The notes beneath the pieces were generated by a model. That model was not told where the DNA came from and made no database searches. It was given only the letters and a program-made list of their open reading frames with translations. A stretch of DNA of 64,000 bases from Sialis fuliginosa (lineage: Eukaryota > Arthropoda > Insecta > Megaloptera > Sialidae), in assembly GCA_961205875.1 (NCBI GenBank), contig OY540812.1, positions 8,680,001 through 8,744,000 on the forward strand, given 5' to 3'. The translations under genes and the position numbers were made by a program. Position 1 is the stretch's first letter. Every line of letters starts with the position of its first letter. Positions 56,052 to 64,000 of this stretch are shown in pieces.

Positions 56052-56259
56052 ATTAGTTGTTAAATATATATGTTTATATTATAAAATTAGTCATTTTAAC
56101 TACTATAACTATAATTTTTTTTTAAATATTTTAATTATATAACCTACTACTATGATTATAAATTTCGTAATACATAAAAACCACTGATCTGGTATTATTT
56201 AACTGGATAGTGGATATTACTATTAAACCGGATGGCTAAATTTCATACATTTTCTAACA
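56052..56259. other. AT-rich DNA, no gene seen
   Basis: AT-rich; nothing supported. Confidence 0.45.
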
Positions 56260-56620
56260 GTATCGTTTCCATTTGCGCATGCGCGAGACGCAACACTGAA
56301 CTCAATTTTGATATAATATAGAGGTATGTGACGTGATTCTATAGTTTCTTTATTCAATTGTTAATCAAATTTGACAGTTAGTATGCATCTATGTTTGTTT
56401 ATTTAGTTATTATTTGATAATTAAAATAAATTACAGGTATTCGCGTGTTAAATAAGTGTATTGTAGTTGATATACAATTGAACTTGTATGTATTTATTTA
56501 TATATTTAACAAATCAATTTTATAAATTTGAATTTCGAACATCCGTTGACGCATGCGCATAGTCAGTTTCGGTTGTTAGGAAATATTCAATTTCTGCCAT
56601 TATGTCTGACTTATCATCAG
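56260..56620. promoter_or_regulatory. possible promoter-like region with GCGCATGCGC sites
   Basis: TGCGCATGCGCG (56274-56285) matches the NRF1/erect-wing type palindrome, and CGCATGCGCAT recurs at 56550-56560. ACGTGATTC and GACGCAACAC lie between. No transcript can be attached: the 61-codon frame at 56528 is not recognisable. Confidence 0.3.
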
Positions 56621-56979
56621 TCCAGCCATGTCAATGATAAAAACATATATACTTACGACGGTTACAGTAGTTATTGCCATTTGTACTTATATAAATATAA
56701 TCTAATGTCCTAATGTCAAAAATATAAAACACATTCGTAGAACAACTAACTTGATAATTTGAATTTAGTCACATTTGTTTCCATGGCAACATTAATTAAT
56801 GACGTATTAATTAGTATTTAAAATTCAAATTTTAAGTGTTTCTTACCCCTTTAATGGCTGTTTGGGCACGTACAAATAATAAATGTTCCTTAGATTCAAT
56901 TGAACTGCAAATGTACCAAATCTTATCAAAATTAGTGAGATAATACTCGCAATGTTCACTTTTTAGACGAAAAAAGTTA
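56621..56979. other. AT-rich DNA, no gene seen
   Basis: AT-rich; ATGGCTGTTTGGGCACG near 56853 may be the edge of repeat family 5. Confidence 0.35.
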
Positions 56980-57215
56980 CAAAATTTCGAAATTTCCAAA
57001 ACCCCTAATCCAATTAGCACCAAAATCAATAGGTCTGGAGTACTCACTGAGACAAACATTTTCCCTAAAAATAATTCAGATCGGTGCATTTTTACAGTAG
57101 TTATCGTGAACGAAAAAAAAATCTACATCCTGACACACAGGCACACAGACACACAGACACACGCACAGCCGCCATGCGGAAATTAACTTTTCTTTACGTT
57201 TTGAAGTTAGTACAA
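56980..57215 (+). repeat. dispersed repeat family 5, copy A
   Basis: CACCAAAATCAATAGG, GTACTCACTGAGACAAACAT, AGTTATCGTGAACGAA, then an imperfect CACACAGG/CACACAGA run (57132-57168) and GCCATGCGGAAATTAAC, TTTTCTTTACGTTTTG. It matches 62620-62795 in order. The AAAATCAATAGG...GTTATCGTGAACGAA...CACACAGACA layout is familiar from arthropod and other invertebrate interspersed repeats. The 85-codon minus-strand frame is incidental. Confidence 0.6.
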
Positions 57216-57499
57216 TGAGAATTTGTCATTTTCTCGGACACGATTTTTCGATGGTATTACAATACTTCCATTTCTTTCAGAACATGGAAGTAAAAACGAA
57301 GAGAGGATGGATATTTTATATTTTTTTATATATTATTTTGTGATTATCAATATAAATATTTCAATTTATGTTGTTTCATAAATATTCAACACCGTTTGTC
57401 CGCAAGGTAACTACATCGTGAAAATATTTTCTAAAATAACAATTTAGAAGCACAATTCACGTACCTACATGCTTAATCGTATATATTGTTAACAACAAC
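57216..57499. other. AT-rich DNA, no gene seen
   Basis: AT-rich; nothing supported. Confidence 0.45.
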
Positions 57500-57905
57500 A
57501 ATTTTTCTTCTTTTGCGAACCATAAATTTTATCACCGCATCACGTACGCCCGGTTCACACGTTTCCGTAGCGACGACAAATACCCAATCCTCGGCATAAC
57601 GACACCGTATTGATACGAACGATTCAAAGGGGCCTTTTTATGAATCGAATTCCGTCAGACGGGTGACGCGTCGTTGGGCCGTTGAGTTACGGCGCCGGAC
57701 CCTAGGGATCGACCACCGCCCCCACCACCGGCACCCCCCTGCCCCTCCGTGATGCACTGCCCGCGCCCCACACCGTTGCGTTGGTATCATGGTTGTATGG
57801 ACGGCGCAGTCAATCTGCCGGCCGGTTATAAATAAAGCAGCAACATAAAAAGCGGAAGAGGTATTGTTCATCGGATGTGTATTGGTTCCATACATCAAAG
57901 ATCGC
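57500..57905. promoter_or_regulatory. CpG-rich block with a TATA box, candidate promoter
   Basis: The most GC- and CpG-rich DNA in the window: GACGGGTGACGCGTCGTTG, TTACGGCGCCGGACC, CCACCGCCCCCACCACCGGC, CTGCCCGCGCCCCAC, TCTGCCGGCCGG. On the plus strand TATAAATA lies at 57827-57834, directly after the GC-rich core. A weak initiator-like TTCATC at 57867-57872 is somewhat too far downstream. The 89-codon minus-strand frame reads low-complexity Gly/Trp/Arg from C-rich DNA and is probably incidental. No first exon is obvious on the plus strand; the candidate exon at 58350-58445 lies on the minus strand, 3' of this block. Confidence 0.4.
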
Positions 57906-58145
57906 AAATTACGTGCTATTTATTATAAAGCTTTTATTAATAAATAACAAAATACACATACACTCGTATTTTATATATAAAACCGTTTGTTCGATTATAA
58001 ATAGAACTAAAGTTTAATTATAAATTTCAATTTAATTTTATCTATACATGTTTTCATTATAAAACAATTTATTATTAATAACGACAATATTCGTAGATAA
58101 ACATATATAATTTCGATACATAAATTATTATATAAATTTAAATAA
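57906..58145. other. AT-rich DNA, no gene seen
   Basis: AT-rich; nothing supported. Confidence 0.5.
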
Positions 58146-58349
58146 TCAGTGGGAATTAATTGTAAATTCAGAATTTTTCAGAAAAATATTTTTAGATACA
58201 TATGTAGATATAAATAATTGTATACGAACGATTTTTTTATAAATCCGCTCCGACTTCAGAGATGTACGTAACGGTTGGACAGTTTCGCTGGAGACAGCGT
58301 CAATCAAAGTAACGTAGGTATTATTGCGTAATACTGCACCCTCGCTTAC

Positions 58350-58445
58350 AATGGACCAGTGTTTAGAGGACAAATAATTTATAAGATTGCGTAGATTGGC
58401 TGTTCCTCCCTTCCTGTTACCCGGAAGTGGTAGAGGAAAAGACAT
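58350..58445 (-). CDS. candidate first coding exon, product unknown
   Basis: On the minus strand an ATG at 58445 opens 32 codons that end exactly at a strong donor, CCATT|GTAAGC. The peptide is MSFPLPLPGNRKGGTANL then RNLINYLSSKHWSI. The frame also stays open through the donor to 58146, giving 99 codons in all. The DNA here is clearly GC-richer than the flanks. No family is recognised, and no acceptor-exon pair is identified downstream on the minus strand, although the CpG-rich block lies about 450 bases that way. Chance openness cannot be excluded. Confidence 0.3.
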
Positions 58446-58722
58446 GCGTGGTTACCCACTGCGCACTATGGTTTATGTAATAAATAAATAATGACGTAGT
58501 AGTTCTAAACTTACAGGAAATGTTAGCCATTTGATTCTTGTTAATTATTAATCTTGATTTCAACATGCTTCTATCTTTCACTTACACATTACAAGTGTTA
58601 AATCTGTGGCCACATCCCCAAATGTTCAACTAGTTTGTCTACACTGCATACGTACGTTTATATGTAAATATTGAATCATTTTATATTACATACAAATATT
58701 TAGACCACTTTATAGTAGGGCT
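58446..58722. other. mixed DNA, no gene seen
   Basis: Slightly complex at first (CATGCGTGGTTACCCACTGCGC), then AT-rich. On the minus strand the first part would lie upstream of the candidate start codon. Confidence 0.35.
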
Positions 58723-59452
58723 GCACGCGGTCTCAAATTTAAGTGACAGTCTCGTATTGTCACGTAAACGTAGCCCAGATCGAAACGAGATCGAGATCAA
58801 AAAAAGTCTCGTTCTCATGAATCTTTTAAATAATTTTTTATCCATTTATCTTATATATTTTACTTTAATTTTTAATTAAAAAAATAATTTAAAATAGTAA
58901 ACTTTTACTAATCATTACATATTATAAAATACAACGTCTGTCTGCCCGTCTATCCGTTAGTGCGCTTATCAAACGATATATATGTTGTTTTTTTTAATTC
59001 ACAGATATGTTCTTTGCCCACGTATTAGTATATATTTTGTTACGTTAGGTAACATAAAGAATAAGCAGTTACGATAATAGTAAATGTAAATTACGATAAT
59101 AGTAAAAGATAGAAAAAATTTTACCACTAGCGAGTTTTTTTGTAATACACTGCCTAAACCATTAAATATAGAATAATATAATGTAGTAAGTAATTGTGTA
59201 GAATAAAAAGATCTAAAATAAACTTCGCTATACTATATATCTAACTTTTATATTTCAGCGAGCGAAGCTAGTTATTGACAATCTTTTAATTCTGAGACTC
59301 GACGAGATTTTAGATCAAAAACTATATTGCCTATGTTTCATCTTGTTGTTAAAATTTCAGACGGTCTCATCTCGTTCGAATTTAAGACATTCTCGTGTTG
59401 GTCTCATTTCGATACCAAGACCGAGAAATTACTCGTCACTATAGCCCTAGAA
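58723..59452. mobile_element. possible composite element with GTCTC-rich ends
   Basis: Outer ends TAGGGCTGCACGCGG and, inverted, TAGGGCTATAGTGACG share TAGGGCT. Just inside, AAATTTAAGTGACAGTCTCG and GAATTTAAGACATTCTCG (with GGTCTC before each) are direct repeats, about 58736-58772 and 59361-59405. GAGACGAGA-type words are frequent. A second repeat appears nested: CGTCTGTCTGCCCGTC near 58938 and GCGAGCGAAGCTAG at 59258. No 8-bp duplication matches. Confidence 0.4.
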
Positions 59453-59860
59453 ATGAAAATGTAAACTAAATGCAATGCTAGATGATTTAGTATAGGCACA
59501 TTTTTATAACGTAGTTGTCAAAAAGCGAACATACATTCAACAAAATTAAATGTGCAAATATTATCATTAGTACACACTTTTTACCGATGTTTATAAATTA
59601 AAACAAAACGAGAACCAAATAAAAATCATGTGTTTCCGATGTATTTACATGTCTAAATTAAATGAAAAATGAAATCGAGTTATATCGGTAAAAATCAACA
59701 AATTGTACAAACTAATGGTATATTAGTATTTGCACTTTCTAAAACAAACATAACTGAAAAATAAATTAAAAGCTATGAAAATATTTTTGCCTTAGAATAA
59801 CATACCGGAAAGAGATTAATTAATAAAGAGATACAAACCATAAAAGCGTTTCCGTTTCAT
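59453..59860. other. AT-rich DNA, no gene seen
   Basis: AT-rich; nothing supported. Confidence 0.5.
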
Positions 59861-60175
59861 CAGGTGGTATTTAATTCAAACACCACAAAACAAGCGGTGT
59901 GCAGGAGAGGGGGGGGGGAGTAACAACGCCATAAATGCACATCACACTAACATCTGGTCCGTGTAAATCATATACGAGATCCATGAAACAAGAGGGGGAG
60001 GGGGTCGAATCAAATATGCATCCGGAAATAGGGGATAGGGATGAAATCTGTTGTCTTCCTACATAAGAGATGCGTTTCCTGCTGAGGGTTTGCAGGAGAG
60101 GGCCACTGGACAGCAGGAAAAATTAACGGATGTGGAATGTATGTTGCTTAGGAACTGTGTGGTTTAGGTCTCGTT
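59861..60175. other. G-rich block, possibly conserved non-coding
   Basis: AAGCGGTGTGCAGGAGAGG leading into a G10 run (59909-59918), then ACATCTGGTCCGTG, GAGGGGGAGGGGGTCG, CCGGAAATAGGGGATAGGG and GCAGGAGAGGGCCACTGG. GCAGGAGAGG occurs twice (59901; 60091). Several G-tracts on the plus strand could form G-quadruplex-like structure. Confidence 0.35.
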
Positions 60176-60351
60176 GTTTGTTCTACATTCTACTTTAATG
60201 ATAGCTGTCTTTTTTTTTGTTCTTTGGGTTTAATTTTCTTGCAAACGAATATACATAGCGTTACATATATATTTTTGTAACTACGTAAATCTTAATACTT
60301 TATAATATTTTATATTTAATTCTTTAATTTAAACATGTTTCAGTTATTTTC
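60176..60351. other. AT-rich DNA, no gene seen
   Basis: AT-rich; nothing supported. Confidence 0.45.
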
Positions 60352-60456
60352 ATGGCTACCACCATATCGTGCGAACCCAATGATTTTAGTACAGAGAGTT
60401 ATGACCTGTCAGTTCACGCCGTTAGCCAATCAGAATTCGTTAGACAAATAAGTTGA
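60352..60456 (+). repeat. dispersed repeat family 4, copy B
   Basis: Colinear with 35821-35934, sharing TGCGAA(C/T)CCAAT, AGAGAGTTATGA, CACGCCGT, CCAATCAGA and ACAAATAAG. Same orientation, about 24.5 kb apart. Confidence 0.6.
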
Positions 60457-61424
60457 GACCGGGAGCCAGTAAAAGTAAATATGCCGTTATCACATATTTA
60501 AATAAGTTTTATATTAATTGATGGTAAAAGAGCATACAAACAAAGTAAGAGCGGTATGACGGCGCAAAGCATGCCGAAAAGGTGTTTACTGAAATTAATT
60601 ATTATTTAAAAAAAATATTTTTTACCTTTATCGCGTAATTGAATAAAATTTATAATACGTATAAAAGATGATATTCTCTTTCAGAAAAACTAGGTATGAC
60701 AAACCATCTCTTGCCGGAAGTGTCTGTCATATCTCTCGGAAGGGGGTGATAAATAACAGAAATTTAGCGTTATCGCGAAATCACACTTTTTTTTCAAAAA
60801 TATCTTGGTATGACAGGTTGAAAATTGGCGGAAATATCTGGCTCTTGGTGCCATTTTAATGAAACTTGGTGAAAATGTTAATCAGATAAAAATTAAGGAC
60901 ATATATTTTTATTCGTGCTTAATCTCAAGTTTAGGGCGTAACCCTTGAATATGACGGTAAATTTTGGTATTACAAGAGCTGTAAAATAACATAAATGTGG
61001 TACCCCCTAAAATTTTTAATTAGGATGTATAATAAACACCCCTCAACTTTTTCCAAAAATTATTATTTTTTCTTTCATAAATAAATAGATTGTAGTATTA
61101 TGAATACAATAATATAAAACTAGCTATTAGCTATTTCGCGGGGCAGGTTTTTTAAACATTAAGTTATCACTATACAGTAATATTCTATTTATTGTTTATT
61201 GTATTTAAAGATTAAATAATTTAATAATACAAACATAGTTTTTAGAATCACAAAATTTATAATTATGATAATCATGATGAATCAACGAAATATTAGTACA
61301 ATAAGTAATACAATATTTTATTATCATAACAGAATTCAAATATATGCTATATAGAGACATTTTGAGACATGCCCTTTTAATTCATATATATTTAATCAAG
61401 ATAGATGACAAAATCTACACATCA
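60457..61424. other. AT-rich DNA with a repeat tail
   Basis: 60670-61060 is moderately complex (TCTTGCCGGAAGTGTC, GGAAGGGGGTGATAAAT, GGTACCCCCTAAAA) without a recognisable product; TCTGTCATATCTCTCGG and ATGACAGGTTG suggest a decayed repeat. TTAGCTATTTCGCGGGGC at about 61126 matches 35945. The rest is AT-rich. Confidence 0.35.
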
Positions 61425-61645
61425 CAGAGTGTAATCTGCTTGCGGAAGATTTAACCTTGAAAAGCTCCGAGACGTTACAAAAACGTCAGGATAAGGTTTA
61501 TGACGTCGCCAGTATTCCGGACTAATCCATACAATCATCCATCAAATCGGATTAAACGCCACTTATTCGGAACATTAAAACTGGGTTATAAACATTAATA
61601 ACTTCGCGGCGGAATTAGATCTTTTATGTTTATTGAAACACGTGT
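61425..61645. other. GC-richer block, possibly regulatory
   Basis: CTTGCGGAAGATTTAACC, AAGCTCCGAGACGTTAC, TTATGACGTCGCCAG (CRE-like TGACGTCG), TTCCGGACTAATCC, AATCGGATTAAACGCC and TTCGCGGCGGAATTAG. Two K50-type cores (TAATCC; GGATTA) lie about 40 bases apart. No open frame. Confidence 0.35.
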
Positions 61646-62619
61646 AGGTGGATATGTGATGATTATTTGTGGTTTAAAATTAAACCGTATCGTATTTATT
61701 GATACTTAAAAGTAGATTAAAAATATTGAAAACTGTCGTTAAGAATATTGTGGTTGCATCTTTCGATAATTTAAATTATATTTTTTTAAATAAATGCTTT
61801 TAAAACTAATAAATATTTTTTAAAGTAACTGAAATTTACTGGAAACTAATGATAAGTTCGCAAATAATTTATTTGTACAATTATATCTGAAATTATATTA
61901 TATTTATTCATAGATAAATCAGTAAAATGGCCATTAAAAAACTCAAATGATTAAAATTTCGTCGTTTATATTTTATTGGTGTTTTTTTCTTCTCATTACA
62001 GTATCATTTTTACAATACATCAACAATAAAAAATATATATATATAAAAAATAATTTGTATTATTTTCAACACTTGTACGAAATTTAATATGTTCAATAAC
62101 GAAAAGGATAATATAAAAGAAGTGATCTATAAATGCGATAACCTAACTGAAGACATAACAACATTTTCTTGAAAAGAACATCCATATACACCCATCCACA
62201 TAAAGAATATCTATTTGAACAATCACAAAAAGAATCATTGAATTTTATCACCTTCCTCGCAATACAAAGGACTTATGAGCCCTTCGCACGTTTTGTACTT
62301 ATTCATTGCCGGGGTAACTGGAAAATAAACGACAAATGTCTTATATTATTAATTTTCTGATATAATATTTCTCATTACAGCTGCTTTAAAAAAACGTTGA
62401 GTTCTATGTAGTAGATATTAAAAAAAATATTTTAAACTGGTGTTATTGATTTTGACTATAAAATCAAACGAAACATTGACAATAAATTTTGTACATCAAC
62501 CTTAAAATATTCTTTAAAATTACCACAAGTGTATGAATTTATATGTTCCATAATCATTTTTCGTTATTTTATATGAAAAATTTCAGGTGGAAAACTCGAA
62601 AATTGTTATGGTATATGTC
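61646..62619. other. AT-rich DNA, no gene seen
   Basis: AT-rich; the 63-codon frame at 62169 has no recognisable product. Confidence 0.45.
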
Positions 62620-62795
62620 CAAACAGCAACAAAATCAATAGCTCTTAAGTCTTAACTGAGACAAATATTTTGTAAAAATAATTTAATTTGTTCATTTTAT
62701 AAAAGTTATCATAAACGAATGAAAATTATAGAGACAGATACATGCACAGTAATTATGCGAAAACTTACTTTTCTTTACATTTTAAAGGTAGTACA
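62620..62795 (+). repeat. dispersed repeat family 5, copy B
   Basis: AACAAAATCAATAGC, ACTGAGACAAATAT, AGTTATCATAAACGAATG, ACAGATACATGCACAG, then TTATGCGAAAACTTAC and TTTTCTTTACATTTT. Same order as 56980-57215, more decayed, and without the long CA run. Confidence 0.6.
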
Positions 62796-63296
62796 GACAA
62801 AGACATGAAACCCAAAGGTATATGCATTGTTTTTTTTATATAATAAAAACCTAGTTTTAATACTAATCACCGACAACATTAAACTGTCATTGAAAATATG
62901 TCTTATTAAAGAAACTATGAATTCTATGAAATTTTTTATATCCTGTATTTTAGAGTTTCTGTAAGTAGGTGTTAATATAGTTTTTTCCCAAATATAAAAA
63001 TTATATAAGCAGTAACAGCGTTAGTAAAACATTTATGATATTACAAACCAGTTCTACGCAAGACCTATTTTTATATAAAAAACATCTGCCAAGTAAATGC
63101 ACAGTGCTTCCTCGTGCTAAATTCACTAAAACCGATAGTGTTCAGATAAATTGCCTGGCATTGGTTAACCATTTAATTTTTATACATATTTTACTAAAAA
63201 ATCTTAGTTCGAATTTTTTCTTAAAACGCACCTGAATATTTTTTCATATATTTTTAATTTTTTGACAATTTCAATCTAAATCTAAATTTATGCAAA
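62796..63296. other. AT-rich DNA, no gene seen
   Basis: AT-rich; the 66-codon frame at 63035 is not recognisable. Confidence 0.45.
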
Positions 63297-63374
63297 TGTC
63301 AAAATGACATTTAAAACGTCAAAGTGACATTTAAAACGCCAAAGAGACATTTAAAACGTCAAAATGACACTTAA
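63297..63374 (+). repeat. tandem repeat, 20-bp unit, about 4 copies
   Basis: The unit AACGTCAAAGTGACATTTAA is repeated in register with single-base variants (CGTCAAAG, CGCCAAAG, CGTCAAAA). Each unit contains a GTCA-TGAC inverted pair. Confidence 0.9.
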
Positions 63375-63569
63375 TATATCCAATCAAATATCAATTTAGA
63401 AAAACAAAACACGAATTTTTAAAATTAATTTAGATAAATCTTTGTAAGAGAATATTTTACAACAAACGTAGTAGACCCATATTATAGGAAATTTAATTCT
63501 CTACAAAAAATATTCTATAAAATTTTCTCGTAACATGTGTCGTTCTTGAGATATCTTGAAAAAATAAAT

Positions 63570-63738
63570 ATTTTGGGGTGTCACCCCTCCCCCTTACACA
63601 CGATTTTAATGATTTTGAAATGGGACCGTCCTCAAACCAAATCCAACCATCCGACCAAGTTTCAATAATATCGGTTCAGTGGTTCATGAGTTATGCGTGT
63701 GACAAGGATTCAGGGGACAGACGGACGGACGGAAGTGT
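63570..63738 (+). repeat. dispersed repeat fragment abutting the palindrome
   Basis: GGGGTGTCACCCCTCCCCC, CATCCGACCAAGTTTCAATA, ATCGGTTCAGTGGTTCATG, AGTTATGCGTGTGACAAGG and ACAGACGGACGGACGG. The phrase of accession to a ...CGGTTCAGYGGTT...GAGTTATGCGTG...ACAGACGGACGG tail is common in insect interspersed repeats. The 77-codon frame is a by-product. Confidence 0.5.
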
Positions 63739-64000
63739 TTGTCTTGACGTGAAACGGATAAATAAATTTAAAATTTTGAAATTGGAGAACTTTTTTTTTG
63801 TCTCAATCTGAAACGATCACATAGCTTCTCGTATCTTCGATATTGCGAGGAAGCAAAATATTTCGTTTATTAAAAACATTTATTGCTTCCTCGCAATATC
63901 GAAGATACGAGAAGCTGTGTGATCGTTTCAGATTGAGACAAAAAAAAAGTTCTCCAATTTCAAAATTTTAAATTTATTTATCCGTTTCACGTCAAGACAA
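63739..64000. repeat. near-perfect inverted repeat running off the window
   Basis: Arms 63739-63856 and 63883-64000 are inverted copies with one difference over 118 positions (CACATAGCTTC against CACACAGCTTC). They are separated by 26 AT-rich bases (AATATTTCGTTTATTAAAAA...). The right arm is cut by the window edge, so the true arm is longer or ends there by chance. Confidence 0.95.

Noticed and set aside
57638-57907. 89-codon minus-strand frame in the CpG-rich block
   Set aside because: Composition reflects C-rich DNA; no domain, and stop-poor GC-rich DNA gives such frames by chance.
59909-59918. G10 run as an assembly break marker
   Set aside because: Similar G/C runs occur at 24178, 33354 and 40600 in repeat and non-repeat context; nothing shows a break.
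1-64000. CRISPR arrays, rRNA genes, prokaryotic operons or viral genes
   Set aside because: None of the expected regular repeats, conserved rRNA words, closely packed long frames or viral protein motifs is visible.

Overview
The window looks like a gene-poor stretch of an insect or other arthropod nuclear genome. It is strongly AT-rich. It carries Tc1/mariner-, hAT-, PIF- and P-type transposon relics, YAG/GTRAGT splice-like signals, and many short inverted-repeat elements. I see no bacterial operons, rRNA, tRNA or CRISPR. The species cannot be fixed by eye.

No complete protein-coding gene is visible, and open frames longer than about 100 codons are almost absent. The best coding evidence is a set of candidate exons: a terminal-exon-like frame at 573-789 (-); a chain at 22526-22629, 22706-22840 and 23175-23281 (+); a 70-base exon-like segment at 27336-27405 (+); and a start-codon exon-like segment at 58350-58445 (-). 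At 43050-43188 an acceptor and a consensus donor enclose a segment with no open frame, so it may be a UTR or lncRNA exon. It contains a tight cluster of GGATTA/TAATCC sites.

Mobile elements give the window its character, and nearly all are non-autonomous. Three hAT-type elements have readable 8-bp target duplications: 5679-7058 (CTTTAATA, exact), 24441-24857 (CATATAAT, exact) and 27722-28541 (7/8). A Tc1/mariner-type deletion derivative at 9900-10386 keeps only the transposase N-terminus. A P-element-like derivative at 35300-35765 keeps only a decayed THAP zinc-finger exon; a 68-bp TA-flanked mini-element sits inside that finger and is bridged by an open frame. A PIF/Harbinger-like element lies at 37117-37479. 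Further TA-flanked elements lie at 4205-4697, 11186-11702, 48150-48330 and 49337-50005. Foldback elements lie at 24969-25182 and 38721-39228. Several dispersed repeat families have two or more copies in the window.

Between the repeats are blocks of higher GC that are not obviously coding or repetitive: near 2.6, 5.2, 8.6, 25.4, 27.2, 31.8, 34.0, 38.1, 39.7, 41.0, 41.9, 45.6, 47.4, 50.9, 54.4, 57.6, 60.0 and 61.5 kb. They are candidates for conserved non-coding or promoter DNA. The strongest is the CpG-rich block at 57.5-57.9 kb. The window ends inside a near-perfect inverted repeat (63739-64000, arms at least 118 bp) that runs past the edge; it is either a very young inverted duplication or an assembly or library artefact.
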